Shown: positions 15,804 to 24,476, counted from the stretch's first letter. The stretch is DNA of 64,000 nt from JAENVT01 sp039931555 (GCA_039931555.1 JBDTRP010000070.1:30188-94187), one strand, 5' to 3'. The notes: generated by a model from the sequence alone, not told the origin. Translations and numbers: made by a program.

Positions 15804-18511
15804 CATCGGCCGAGCCGGGCACGCCTTCGGCATTTCCAAGCCAATGGGAGAGCGATGTGGTGCTGACCGACGGTGGCACCGCACACATCCGCCCCATTCG
15901 TCCCGACGACGTCGAGCAGTTGCGCGCCCTGCACGGGCGGTTGTCGCCGCAGTCGATCTACTTCCGGTTCTTCTCGCCGATCCCCAAGGTTCCCGAAGCC
16001 CAGCTCCATCGGTTGGCCGAGGTCGACTATCGCGAACGGTTCGCGCTGGTCGCCGAGCTCGATGGGTTGGTCGTGGCCGTCGTGCGCTACGACAGCAGCA
16101 AGAGTGAACCGACAGCAGCGGAGGTCGCGTTCGTCGTCGAAGACGACCAACAGCGGCGCGGTCTGGCAACCGTGATGCTCGAACACCTCGCCGCGGTCGC
16201 GCGGAGCAACGGCATCGAGCGCTTCGACGCCGAGACGCTGCCCGACAACCGAGCGATGATGGACGTGTTCCGCCACGCCGGGTTCGACGTGACCAGCCAC
16301 TTCGACGCCGGCGTCATCGACGTCAGCTTCCCCCTGGCGCCATCCGAGGTGCTCGACGAGCACATCGAGGAACGCGAACGACGAGCCGTCGTCGCCTCGA
16401 TCAGCCGCATCCTGCGCCCCGCCTCGATCGCCGTCATCGGCGCCAGTCGTACCCCGGGCACCATCGGCTACGAGCTGGTGCACAACCTCGTGCGCAGTGG
16501 CTTCACCGGCGTAGTGCTGCCCGTCAACCCTCTCGCCGAGTCGATCAGAGGCATCCACGCCTATGCGAGCGTCGGCGACACACCGACCCGTCCCGACGTG
16601 GCCATCATCGCCGTCCCCGCCGATGCCGTCGCCGCGGTGATCGCCGAGTGCGGCGTCGCCCGGGTCGGTGGCATCGTGATCATCAGTGCCGGGTTCGCAG
16701 AGCTCGGCGACGACGGCCGCGCCGTCGAGGCCTCGCTCGTCAAGATCGCCCGGCGATACGGGATGCGCGTCATCGGGCCGAACTGCATGGGTCTGGCCAA
16801 CACCGATCCCTCGATCCAGATGAATGCCACGTTCGCTCCCGTCGACCCGATCCCCGGCAACGTCGCGTTCATGACCCAATCGGGCGCGCTCGGCATCTCG
16901 CTGATCGACGAGAACGCTCGCCGCGGGATCGGCATCTCCAGCTTCGTGTCGGTCGGCAACAAGGCCGACATCTCCGGCAACGACCTGTTGCAGTACTGGG
17001 AGGGCGACGAATCGACGACCGTGATCGCCTTGTACCTCGAGTCGTTCGGCAACCCGCGCAAGTTCTTGCGGATCGCGTCGCGCGTGGCCAGGTCCAAGCC
17101 GATCGTCGCGGTCAAGTCCGGCCGCAGCCCGGCCGGTGTGCGCGGTGCCAGATCGCATTCGGCTGCACTGGCCACCTCCGACGATGTCGCCCAGATGGTG
17201 CTGTCACGCGCCGGCGTGACGCGGGTGGAGACGCTGGAGGAGCTGTTCGACGTGACGCAGGCGTTCGCCAGCCAGCCGGCGCCGTTGGGGCGCCGCCTGG
17301 CGATCGTCGGCAACGCCGGCGGCCCGGCCATCCTTGCTGCCGACGCGGCCGCAGCACACGGCCTCGTCGTACCGCCGCTCAGTGAGGCGACACAGGCCCG
17401 ACTGGCCGGCTTCCTCCCCAGGACGGCGGCCACCGGCAACCCGGTCGACATCGTCGCTGCGGGCTCGCCGGCTGCATTCGAACTGGCCCTGTGCGCAGTA
17501 CTCGACGACCCCGACATCGACGCCGTGCTGGCCATCTACGTGCCGCCGCTGCCAGACCGCGATCGATCGATGGTCGATGCGATCGCCAAGGCCGCCGCCA
17601 GCCGGCCCGACAAGACGATGCTGGCCACAGTGTTGGCGGGTAATGCGACCGTCGAGCTCGAGGGGGTCAAGGTGCCCACCTATCGCTTCCCAGAATCTGC
17701 GGTGCGAGCGCTCGCCCACATGGCCAGCCGCAGCGAGTGGCTGCGGACCAACGACTCCGCCGTACTCGAGCAACTGATCGACGCCACACGATCCCGCACG
17801 ATCGTGTGTGACTTCCTGCGGCGCACGCCAGAGGGCGGCTGGCTCGACATGGCCTCGGCGGCGACGCTGGCGGCCGCAGCGGGTGTGCCGATGGTCGAGA
17901 CGGCGATCGTCGACGACCTCGACGCCGCAGTGGCGGCAGCGACCAGGCTCGGCTTCCCGGTGGCGCTGAAAGGCATCGGGGCCTCGATCCTCCACAAGAC
18001 CGAGGCCGGCGCGGTCAAGCTCGCTCTCTTCGATGAGCATGCAGTGGCCGCGGCCGGCTCAGCGATGCGTGCGGTGCTCGGGGCACAGCTCGAGGGCTTC
18101 ACCGTGCAGACGATGGCGCCGGCCGGGATCGAACTGTTGGCGGGCATCGCCACCGACCCCGCGTTCGGGCCGCTCGTGATCTTCGGCGCCGGCGGCACCG
18201 CGGCAGAACTGCTCAACGATCGCATCGTGCGCCCGGCGCCGTTGAGCGCCGCCGATCCCGCACGAATGATCCGTGGGCTGCGGATCTCCCCGCTGCTCGA
18301 CGGCTACCGTGGCACTCCGGTGATCGATCACGCCCCACTCGAGGCACTGCTGGTTCGTCTCGGCCAACTCGCGGACGTCGTGCCGGAGATCGTCGAGATC
18401 GATCTCAACCCGATCATCGCCACCCACGACGGGTTCCAGGTCGTCGATCTGCGGGTTCGGGCCATGCCCAACGTGTCTCACCCGGAGCGCTCTGTACGGA
18501 GGTTGCGATGA
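15800..18511 (+). CDS. GNAT acetyltransferase fused to ADP-forming acyl-CoA synthetase-like domains
   Basis: This is a 903-aa protein whose ATG overlaps the flavodoxin stop (ATGA). Residues ~15-175 are a GNAT domain (VEDDQQRRGLATVMLEHL is the acetyl-CoA loop). Then come the CoA-binding Rossmann domain (PASIAVIGASRTPGTIGYEL), the succinyl-CoA ligase-like domains, and a C-terminal ATP-grasp domain (FPVALKGIGASILHKTEAGA). N-terminal GNAT plus this module matches actinobacterial Pat-type lysine acetyltransferases. The segment GARSHSAALATS keeps the histidine that is phosphorylated in active ADP-forming synthetases and often lost in Pat proteins, so it may still make acyl-CoA and ATP. Confidence 0.88.
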   Translation: MTSAEPGTPSAFPSQWESDVVLTDGGTAHIRPIRPDDVEQLRALHGRLSPQSIYFRFFSPIPKVPEAQLHRLAEVDYRERFALVAELDGLVVAVVRYDSSKSEPTAAEVAFVVEDDQQRRGLATVMLEHLAAVARSNGIERFDAETLPDNRAMMDVFRHAGFDVTSHFDAGVIDVSFPLAPSEVLDEHIEERERRAVVASISRILRPASIAVIGASRTPGTIGYELVHNLVRSGFTGVVLPVNPLAESIRGIHAYASVGDTPTRPDVAIIAVPADAVAAVIAECGVARVGGIVIISAGFAELGDDGRAVEASLVKIARRYGMRVIGPNCMGLANTDPSIQMNATFAPVDPIPGNVAFMTQSGALGISLIDENARRGIGISSFVSVGNKADISGNDLLQYWEGDESTTVIALYLESFGNPRKFLRIASRVARSKPIVAVKSGRSPAGVRGARSHSAALATSDDVAQMVLSRAGVTRVETLEELFDVTQAFASQPAPLGRRLAIVGNAGGPAILAADAAAAHGLVVPPLSEATQARLAGFLPRTAATGNPVDIVAAGSPAAFELALCAVLDDPDIDAVLAIYVPPLPDRDRSMVDAIAKAAASRPDKTMLATVLAGNATVELEGVKVPTYRFPESAVRALAHMASRSEWLRTNDSAVLEQLIDATRSRTIVCDFLRRTPEGGWLDMASAATLAAAAGVPMVETAIVDDLDAAVAAATRLGFPVALKGIGASILHKTEAGAVKLALFDEHAVAAAGSAMRAVLGAQLEGFTVQTMAPAGIELLAGIATDPAFGPLVIFGAGGTAAELLNDRIVRPAPLSAADPARMIRGLRISPLLDGYRGTPVIDHAPLEALLVRLGQLADVVPEIVEIDLNPIIATHDGFQVVDLRVRAMPNVSHPERSVRRLR

Positions 18512-18933
18512 ACGCACTGCCCAATTCGACGAACGACTCGATCCTCGTCGGTGTCGACACGTCTCGCGAGTCGATCGCCGCATTGCGGTGGGCAGCCGGA
18601 CTCGCCGCACAACGCGGCGTGCCGCTGCTCGCGGTGCATGCCGAAGGCCTGCTCGAGGAGGGGTCGTACGTTCCGCACGTCAACGTCACCGAGCTGGTCA
18701 CCCAGACTCTTGCGGAGGTTGCGCCGTCACTGATCGTCACGTCGCTGATCGAGCCGGGACCGCCGACCGACACGTTGTTGCGTGTGGCCAAGCGCACCGG
18801 GGCGGGCCACATCGTCGTCGGCCACCGCGGTGTCGGCGATACGGGTTCCGACATCGGCTCGACCGCGCTCGCGCTGGTCAGTCGTTCCAGTGTCTCGGTC
18901 ACCGTGGTACGAGGCGACCAGCCGGCAAGTTGA
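18508..18933 (+). CDS. Universal stress protein, single UspA domain
   Basis: This is a 141-aa UspA-fold protein starting inside the stop of the upstream gene (ATGA overlap). SILVGVDTSRESIAALRWA opens the domain. GHRGVGDTGSDIGSTALALV corresponds to the nucleotide loop G-x2-G-x9-G-S, here with a shortened spacing, so ATP binding is uncertain. Genes of this type are DosR-regulated in mycobacteria, and here it is the third gene behind a DosR-like box. Confidence 0.88.
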   Translation: MNALPNSTNDSILVGVDTSRESIAALRWAAGLAAQRGVPLLAVHAEGLLEEGSYVPHVNVTELVTQTLAEVAPSLIVTSLIEPGPPTDTLLRVAKRTGAGHIVVGHRGVGDTGSDIGSTALALVSRSSVSVTVVRGDQPAS

Positions 18934-18936
18934 TCT

Positions 18937-18969
18937 CGAGCTCCCGGCTCGGGCAAAACCAGGAGCTCG
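18937..18969. terminator. Possible bidirectional terminator between convergent genes
   Basis: CGAGCTCC (18937-18944) and GGAGCTCG (18962-18969) are perfect inverted arms, and an inner CCCG/CGGG pair is also possible. They lie in the 39-nt gap between the converging universal stress and ferritin-like genes. The GGGCAAAACC loop has no U-tract on either strand. Confidence 0.4.
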
Positions 18970-18972
18970 GAA

Positions 18973-19476
18973 TCAGGCCCGCGCCGGTGAGGGAGAAACT
19001 TCGCGCTCCTCGAGACGAGCTCGCAGGAACTTCAACACCTTGATGTGCTTCTTCGTGTCTGCGATCACCAGATCGACCAACATGCCCCACAACGTCGATG
19101 TGCGTACATCGCGAACCTGACGACGCAAGTCCTTGGTCGTGGCGAGGTCGGCCTCTTCGAACTTCAACAGCCGCTCGACCATCTCGATCGTCTCGGGTGG
19201 GACGGGACGGAAGTCGACGTGCGGGATGCCGTCGGGGGCGTCGCGCAACTCGGCCAGCGCCTTGATCGTCTCGATCCACTCCTCGAACAACCGGTGGTGC
19301 CGAGCCTCGTCCTCGCCGATCAACTCGGCGACGAAGCGAACGTAGGGATGCTCGTCCTGGGCCAGTGCCTCGTAGAGGTCGATGACTTCCTTCTCGGACT
19401 CGACGTGGTCGTTGAGGTGATCGATCAGGGCTCGGTCGCATTCGCTGAGGTCATGTGGAACTCGGCTAGAGGTCAT
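18973..19476 (-). CDS. Ferritin-like four-helix protein
   Basis: This is a 167-aa soluble protein from ATG 19476. The upstream in-frame extension is antisense to the deoC promoter and is rejected. SEKEVIDLYEALAQ and ELIGEDEARHHRLFEEW give an E...ExxH pair. In the second half, LLKFEEADLATTKDL and ADTKKHIKVL give an E...DxxH pair. This is the diiron ligand pattern of rubrerythrin/ferritin-like bundles, with one Asp in place of Glu. It may bind iron or act in oxidative protection. It is divergent from deoC, with 106 nt between them. Confidence 0.75.
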   Translation of the reverse strand: MTSSRVPHDLSECDRALIDHLNDHVESEKEVIDLYEALAQDEHPYVRFVAELIGEDEARHHRLFEEWIETIKALAELRDAPDGIPHVDFRPVPPETIEMVERLLKFEEADLATTKDLRRQVRDVRTSTLWGMLVDLVIADTKKHIKVLKFLRARLEEREVSPSPARA

Positions 19477-19533
19477 TCTCGAAGTCTCGACGATCGGCGG
19501 TGGGGGCGACAGAGCCCTTCGAGGTACCTCGCC

Positions 19534-19547
19534 GGGTACTTCGACCC
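19534..19547 (+). promoter_or_regulatory. DosR-like box 2, upstream of deoC
   Basis: GGGTA-CTTC-GACCC matches the GGGAC-N4-GTCCC core at 7 of 10 positions and ends exactly 35 nt before the deoC ATG. A separate 12-nt palindrome, CGAGGTACCTCG, lies just upstream at 19520-19531. Confidence 0.4.
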
Positions 19548-19582
19548 TGTTTCGCGGTTCCCGGGTAGGGCAGGATCTTCCA

Positions 19583-20392
19583 ATGAGCGACTTGAGCGCA
19601 GCGGGCCTGGCCCGCCAGGCGAGCAGGGCTCTGGCTTGCCTCGATCTGACGAGCCTGAACCTCGACGACACACCGGAGCGCATCGATGCGCTCTGTGATC
19701 GTGCCCTGTCACCAGCACCCGGTATCGAGGGACATCCCGCCGCAGTCTGCATCTACCCACGATTCGTGGCCCAGGCCAGCGCCCGCGTTCGGGCGAGTGG
19801 CATCGCCGTGGCCGCCGTCGCCAACTTCCCGCTGGGCACGGCCCCGATCGGCGAGGTGATCGACGAGGTCGAGCAGGCCCTCGGTGACGGCGCCGACGAG
19901 ATCGACGTCGTTTTCCCCTTCCGGTCGTTCTTGGCCGGCGACCATGCCGCCGGAGCCGCGCTGCTCGCCGCGGTGAGTGCTGCGTGCCGCAGCCATGCGC
20001 GCCCAGCCAGGCTGAAGGTCATCCTCGAGACGGGCGTGCTGCACGACGTCGCCACGATCAAGGCTGCGGCAGCCGTCGCCGTGGCGAACGGGGCCGACTT
20101 CTTGAAGACCTCGACCGGCAAACTCGACCCAGCGGCGACGCCCGAGGCAGCCCAAGCACTGCTGGAGGTGATCGACGAGGCCCAGCGCAATGGCCGACCG
20201 ATCGGCCTGAAGGTGGCCGGCGGCGTGAAGAGCGTTGCCGAGGCCGCCGACTACCTGGAGATGGCCGATCGGCATCTTCGACCGAACGGGGCCGAGCCGA
20301 CGAACTTCCGGTTCGGGGCCAGCGGACTACTCAACGACATCGTGCGAGTGCTCGGCGGCGTCCACGAAGCTGAACTGTCGTCGGAGTACTGA
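19583..20392 (+). CDS. deoC: Deoxyribose-phosphate aldolase
   Basis: This is a 269-aa TIM-barrel class I aldolase that splits 2-deoxyribose 5-phosphate into glyceraldehyde 3-phosphate and acetaldehyde. ADEIDVVFPFRSFL carries the catalytic Asp region. LKVILETGVL and ADFLKTSTGK contain the Schiff-base lysine motif, and IGLKVAGGVKS contains the second lysine. No clear Shine-Dalgarno precedes the ATG, and the DosR-like box ends 35 nt upstream, so a leaderless mRNA is plausible. Its stop overlaps the deoA start (TGATG), giving a deoC-deoA-phosphoribosyltransferase unit. Confidence 0.95.
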   Translation: MSDLSAAGLARQASRALACLDLTSLNLDDTPERIDALCDRALSPAPGIEGHPAAVCIYPRFVAQASARVRASGIAVAAVANFPLGTAPIGEVIDEVEQALGDGADEIDVVFPFRSFLAGDHAAGAALLAAVSAACRSHARPARLKVILETGVLHDVATIKAAAAVAVANGADFLKTSTGKLDPAATPEAAQALLEVIDEAQRNGRPIGLKVAGGVKSVAEAADYLEMADRHLRPNGAEPTNFRFGASGLLNDIVRVLGGVHEAELSSEY

Positions 20393-21732
20393 TGGGTTCC
20401 GATCAACCCGTCTTCCTTCCGCAGGAGGTCATCCGCGCCAAGCGCGACGGCCGGCGGCTGACCGATGCGGAGATCGCACAGTTCGTCGCCGGGCTCACCG
20501 ACGGGAGCGTAGGAGACGGCCAGGCGGCAGCACTCGCCATGGCCATCTACTTCCAAGGGATGGACACCGCCGAACGGGTCGCCCTCACCAGGGCCATGTC
20601 GCAATCAGGCTCCACCATGAAGTGGGACCGAACAGACCTGCACGGGCCGGTGGTCGACAAGCATTCGACCGGCGGGGTCGGCGACAAGGTCAGCCTGATG
20701 CTGGCTCCATTGGTCGCCGCGTGCGGGGCACACGTCCCGATGATCTCGGGGCGAGGGCTGGGGCACACCGGCGGCACGTTCGACAAGCTCGAAAGCATTC
20801 CCGGCTACGCCACACGGCCCGACAATGACCTGTTCCACAAGGTCGTCGCCGAAGTCGGTTGCGCGATCATCGGTCAGACGACCAACCTGGCGCCTGCCGA
20901 TGGCCGGCTCTACGCCATCCGCGATGTCACGGCGACCGTGGAGTCGATCCCGCTGATCACCGCATCGATCCTGTCGAAGAAGTTGGCCGCCGGCCTCGAC
21001 GGCCTGGTGATGGATGTCACCTTCGGCAGCGGCGCGTTCATGTCCGAGCTAGACCGCGCCGAGGAACTGGCCCGCAGCATCGTCGACGTGGCCGGCGACG
21101 CCGGGCTGCAGACGACCGCGCTGCTCACCGACATGAACCAGGTGCTGGGACGAACTGCCGGCAACGCACTCGAGGTGCGCGAGACGATCGACTGGCTGAC
21201 CGGGGCCGCCGACGACCCCCGGCTGACCGAGGTGGTGCTGGCCCTCGGGGCCGAGATGCTGCTGCTCGTCGGCCTCGCCACCGACCTCGACGTGGCGACG
21301 AAGACTCTCGTTACTGCCCGCTCGGAGGGTCGCGCAGCGGAGCGCTTCCAGCAGATGGTGGCCGCCCTCGGTGGGCCCAACGACCTGATCGAGCGTCCTG
21401 ACGCGTACCTGCCCGACGCGGCGGTCACGATGCGCGTCGATCCGGGACGCGGCGGCTACGTCCAGTCGATCGATACTCGCGCCGTCGGTCTGGCCGTCGT
21501 CGCACTCGGCGGCGGTCGCATGCGGGTCAACGATCCGATCGACCACACCGTCGGCCTCAGCGACGTGGCGGGGATCAGCGAGTACGTCGACCGCGAACGA
21601 CCGCTGGCCATCGTGCACGCCCGGACTGAATCGGATGCGGCGATCGCCGCCGAGGCCGTGCGGGCAGCCTGTTCGATCGACGATTCGCAACCGACTGTCG
21701 GCCCCGTCGTCGCCACACGAATCACGGCGTGA
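20392..21732 (+). CDS. deoA: Thymidine / pyrimidine-nucleoside phosphorylase
   Basis: This is a 446-aa enzyme that cleaves thymidine or deoxyuridine with phosphate to the base and deoxyribose 1-phosphate. VDKHSTGGVGDKVSLMLAPL is the family signature with the phosphate loop. MISGRGLGHTGGTFDKLESI and SKKLAAGLDGLVMDV are the other conserved blocks, and a C-terminal alpha/beta domain follows. It supplies substrate to DeoC once a phosphopentomutase (not in this window) converts the 1-phosphate. Coupled to deoC by a TGATG overlap. Confidence 0.95.
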   Translation: MGSDQPVFLPQEVIRAKRDGRRLTDAEIAQFVAGLTDGSVGDGQAAALAMAIYFQGMDTAERVALTRAMSQSGSTMKWDRTDLHGPVVDKHSTGGVGDKVSLMLAPLVAACGAHVPMISGRGLGHTGGTFDKLESIPGYATRPDNDLFHKVVAEVGCAIIGQTTNLAPADGRLYAIRDVTATVESIPLITASILSKKLAAGLDGLVMDVTFGSGAFMSELDRAEELARSIVDVAGDAGLQTTALLTDMNQVLGRTAGNALEVRETIDWLTGAADDPRLTEVVLALGAEMLLLVGLATDLDVATKTLVTARSEGRAAERFQQMVAALGGPNDLIERPDAYLPDAAVTMRVDPGRGGYVQSIDTRAVGLAVVALGGGRMRVNDPIDHTVGLSDVAGISEYVDRERPLAIVHARTESDAAIAAEAVRAACSIDDSQPTVGPVVATRITA

Positions 21733-21733
21733 C

Positions 21734-22417
21734 ATGGACCGCCTCGAGTTCTACGACCGCCAGGCGGCAGGTGTACTGCTCGGCCTCAAACTTGCCAAGG
21801 TCAACCTCCTCCGACCCGTCGTGCTGGCATTGCCATGCGGCGGAATCCCCGTAGCCGCGAAGGTCGCCGAAGCCCTCGACGCTCCGCTCGACGTGATCGT
21901 GGTGCGCAAGATGGGTGTGCCCAACCGGCCCGAGTTGGCGATGGGCGCCCTCGGCGAGGACCAGGTCGTGGTGCTGAACCACGACGTGCTGCGGCGTGCT
22001 CATGTCACCGGCGACCAACTGCACGAGGTCGAGTGCCGAGAACGGGCAGAGCTCGACAGCAGGGTGCAGCGGCTGCGCGCCGTGCGGCCACGCGAATCAC
22101 TGGTCGGGCGCTCGGCGATCATCGTCGACGATGGGATCGCCACTGGTGCGACGACCCGCGCCGCGATCCGCGTCGCTCGTGCCCACGGGGCGCGCGACAT
22201 CACGGTGGCGGCACCGGTTGCGCCACCCGATGTCGTCGAGATGCTCAACGATGTTGCTGACCGAGTCGTGTGCCTCGCCGAACCGGACCCGTTCTGGGCC
22301 GTCGGCAGTTGGTACCGCCACTTCGACGCAGTCACCGACGACGAAGTCGTGAGCACGATCACCGCCGCGTACACCGGCGCCCCTCTTGCATCGGCCCATC
22401 AACAGCCGAACCGGTGA
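21734..22417 (+). CDS. Phosphoribosyltransferase-domain protein (Rv0571c-like type)
   Basis: This is a 227-aa protein. ATG at 21734 lies 1 nt after the deoA stop. It opens EFYDRQAAGVLLGLKLAKV and PVVLALPCGGIPVAAKVAE, followed by VRKMGVPNRPELAMGA, the layout of the phosphoribosyltransferases found in the mycobacterial DosR regulon. SAIIVDDGIATGATTRAAIR is the PRPP-binding loop. The base it uses is unknown. Position after deoC-deoA suggests a part in nucleoside or base salvage during stress. Confidence 0.9.
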   Translation: MDRLEFYDRQAAGVLLGLKLAKVNLLRPVVLALPCGGIPVAAKVAEALDAPLDVIVVRKMGVPNRPELAMGALGEDQVVVLNHDVLRRAHVTGDQLHEVECRERAELDSRVQRLRAVRPRESLVGRSAIIVDDGIATGATTRAAIRVARAHGARDITVAAPVAPPDVVEMLNDVADRVVCLAEPDPFWAVGSWYRHFDAVTDDEVVSTITAAYTGAPLASAHQQPNR

Positions 22418-22423
22418 CTTCTC

Positions 22424-22437
22424 GGGACATTTGGCCG
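22424..22437 (+). promoter_or_regulatory. DosR-like box 3, upstream of the PAS protein
   Basis: GGGAC-ATTT-GGCCG matches the GGGAC-N4-GTCCC core at 8 of 10 positions. It ends 35 nt before the GTG at 22473, which helps choose that start. Confidence 0.45.
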
Positions 22438-22472
22438 TGGACGATGAGCTTGGATCGGCCGAAACTGGCACG

Positions 22473-23123
22473 GTGAACACGAAGTGTCTGACGACAGCCG
22501 ACGCAACCGGCGAGATCGCCGGCCTGTCGACTGATGCATTCCTGTCGATGTTGCTCGATCGAACGACTGACGGGATCATGTTGACCGATGCCCATGGTGT
22601 GATCGTGTACGCCAACGAGCCGTTGCTCCAGATGTTCGGGTACGACGACGCTGCGTTGGTCGGTCAACCCGTCGAGATCCTCCTGCCGGAGTACCTGCGC
22701 GACCACCATCGCCATCAGGTCGAGGGGTTCATCGCCGCGCCGCGGCCGCGCCCGATGGGTCGTGACGACCTCGACCTCGAAGGTCGCCGGGCCGACGGTT
22801 CGGTGTTCTCGATCGACGTGCAGTTGAACACCATGCCCGAATCCGCGCTCGTCGTCGCCACGATCCGCGACATGACGACGCAACGACAGGCATCGGTCGA
22901 CCTGGCGATCGGCAAGATCGACCTCACCAACGCCACGGGTCAGGTCGAGCGGCTCCAGGCCGCACTCGATCTGGTGATCCAACGGCTCTTCGCACTCGGC
23001 ATCTCGATCACCGCCAGCGCTTCCGACGAGCGGATGCTCTCAGAGCGACTGGCGACCGCCGTCCAGGTCATCGACCAGATCATCGACACCGTCCAGGAGA
23101 CCCGACAGACTGTTGGTCCCTGA
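22473..23123 (+). CDS. PAS-domain protein with a histidine-less kinase-dimerisation remnant
   Basis: This is a 216-aa soluble protein. GTG 22473 is chosen because the DosR-like box ends 35 nt before it; in-frame starts at 22386 and 22437 are possible. A PAS domain spans about residues 20-135 (TDGIMLTDAHGVIVYANEPL; the C-terminal TIRDMTTQRQ is PAC-like). Then comes a helix pair containing LDLVIQRLFALG, which aligns with HDSVIQRLFAAG of the histidine kinase at 25177-26190. The phospho-accepting His is Leu here and there is no ATPase domain. It may heterodimerise with or modulate that kinase; this is inference. Confidence 0.8.
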   Translation: MNTKCLTTADATGEIAGLSTDAFLSMLLDRTTDGIMLTDAHGVIVYANEPLLQMFGYDDAALVGQPVEILLPEYLRDHHRHQVEGFIAAPRPRPMGRDDLDLEGRRADGSVFSIDVQLNTMPESALVVATIRDMTTQRQASVDLAIGKIDLTNATGQVERLQAALDLVIQRLFALGISITASASDERMLSERLATAVQVIDQIIDTVQETRQTVGP

Positions 23124-23128
23124 CCAGC

Positions 23129-23142
23129 AGGACATCCGGCCC
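23129..23142 (+). promoter_or_regulatory. DosR-like box 4, upstream of the baeRF gene
   Basis: AGGAC-ATCC-GGCCC matches the GGGAC-N4-GTCCC core at 8 of 10 positions and ends 35 nt before the ATG at 23178. Confidence 0.45.
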
Positions 23143-23177
23143 GTGACTGCCTCCGTCAAACGAAGTTCGCTGAAGTC

Positions 23178-24281
23178 ATGATCACCGCCACCGGATTGAA
23201 CTTCAATACCCTTCGCGAGCTGGCCGGTTGGGAGGCGCCCGTCCTGCTCAGCGTCTTCGTGCCCGTCGATTTCTCGCAACCGCAAGGCGCCGAGTCCGTG
23301 ACCAAAGCCCTGCGCCTGTCGGCGAAGGAGGCCACCACGAAGCTGTCGAACGAACACACGGTGAACCCCGACGACACCGCTTCATTCGTTGCCCCGCTAC
23401 TGGATGAGATGCTGGTCGACCACCTGCCACGCACCGCGCGGGGCCTGGCGATCTTCGTGTCACCCGAGCGAGTGGTGCAACTCGTCCTCCCGGTCGAGGT
23501 TGGTCCTGCCGTCGAGATCGGCGACCACGCCGACCTCCTCCGGCTGTTGCCGGCCGTCATCGACGACCAGGTGTACTTCACGTTGACGATCGGCAAGAAA
23601 GGTGCCCAGCTGTTCAGAGGGAGCCGATTCGAGTTCCAGCCCGTCGCCGTCCCCGAGATGCCGGGCCCGATCGATGACGCGCTGTGGTACATCCGCCGCG
23701 AACCGGTCCTGAACCGCAATGGCGCCGGTGCGCTGCATGGCACAGGTGGAGGGGAAGACCTGCGCAAGGACGACGTGCGTCAATACATCCACCTCATCGA
23801 CAAGGCGATCACTCCTGTGCTCCACGGCGCCGAGGCGCCGCTGGTCGTGGTCGGTGTCGAATACGAAGCGGCGATGTTCATCAACCAGTCCCATTACCGC
23901 AACACTGTCGACGTCACCATTGCCGGCAGCCCCGACTCGATGTCGGCCGACGAATTGCACCGGCGTTCGTGGGAGTTTGTCCAATCGCTGCCGCCGGCCA
24001 GCACTGGCGCCCTCGAACGCCTCCGCGAGCTGGTCGGCACGGGCAAAACGGCGACCGATCCCGACGAGGTGGTCGCCGCCGGTCTCGCCGGCTCGGTCGG
24101 AGAACTGCTGGTGGCTCGATCCGAGACCCAGATCGGCGAGACCCCACCGGCGTCGATTGCCGACCGGACGGCGATCGTGGCCGCAGTCAACGACGCCCTC
24201 CGGCATCGAGCGCGCATCCACCTGGTCGGCGACGAGACGCTTCCCGCCGGCGTACGGTTTGCCGCGGTGCTGAGGTACTGA
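23178..24281 (+). CDS. Bacterial archaeo-eukaryotic release factor-like (baeRF) protein
   Basis: This is a 367-aa soluble protein resembling the baeRF families, which are related to eRF1 domains 2-3. N-terminal strands (APVLLSVFVPVDFS) precede GLAIFVSPERVVQL, a central DQVYFTLTIGKKGAQLFRG strand, and a C-terminal alpha/beta domain (LVVVGVEYEAAMFINQSHYRN). No canonical GGQ tripeptide is seen; a glycine-rich GTGGGEDLRKDDV loop occurs instead. Rv2629, a DosR-regulon gene of M. tuberculosis, is of this general type. A role in ribosome rescue or hibernation is possible but not shown. Confidence 0.7.
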   Translation: MITATGLNFNTLRELAGWEAPVLLSVFVPVDFSQPQGAESVTKALRLSAKEATTKLSNEHTVNPDDTASFVAPLLDEMLVDHLPRTARGLAIFVSPERVVQLVLPVEVGPAVEIGDHADLLRLLPAVIDDQVYFTLTIGKKGAQLFRGSRFEFQPVAVPEMPGPIDDALWYIRREPVLNRNGAGALHGTGGGEDLRKDDVRQYIHLIDKAITPVLHGAEAPLVVVGVEYEAAMFINQSHYRNTVDVTIAGSPDSMSADELHRRSWEFVQSLPPASTGALERLRELVGTGKTATDPDEVVAAGLAGSVGELLVARSETQIGETPPASIADRTAIVAAVNDALRHRARIHLVGDETLPAGVRFAAVLRY

Positions 24282-24462
24282 GATGCGCGGTAGGGCCGTG
24301 CGGGTGCTCACCTGGCGAGGTGGGCATGAGTGATGACGACAGCGTCGAGGCCGGCGGCGTCGACGCCCGGCAACGGCGACCAGTGGAGAGCCGGTGCGAC
24401 ATCGTTCATACGACAATCGTGCGCTCGGCGGCCCGGCGTTCAAGGGTCGAATGGCCCGCCCA

Positions 24463-24476
24463 GGGACCTTGGTCCT
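24463..24476 (+). promoter_or_regulatory. DosR-like box 5, upstream of the response regulator
   Basis: GGGAC-CTTG-GTCCT matches GGGAC-N4-GTCCC at 9 of 10 positions and is the best of the six boxes on both half-sites. It ends 34 nt before the regulator's ATG, suggesting positive autoregulation. The stretch 24282-24462 holds no supported gene. Confidence 0.6.

Noticed and set aside
19504..19517. DosR-like box for the ferritin-like gene
   Set aside because: GGGCGACAGAGCCC keeps only the outer GGG/CCC and lies 27 nt, not 35 nt, from the start, so it does not fit the pattern of the other six.
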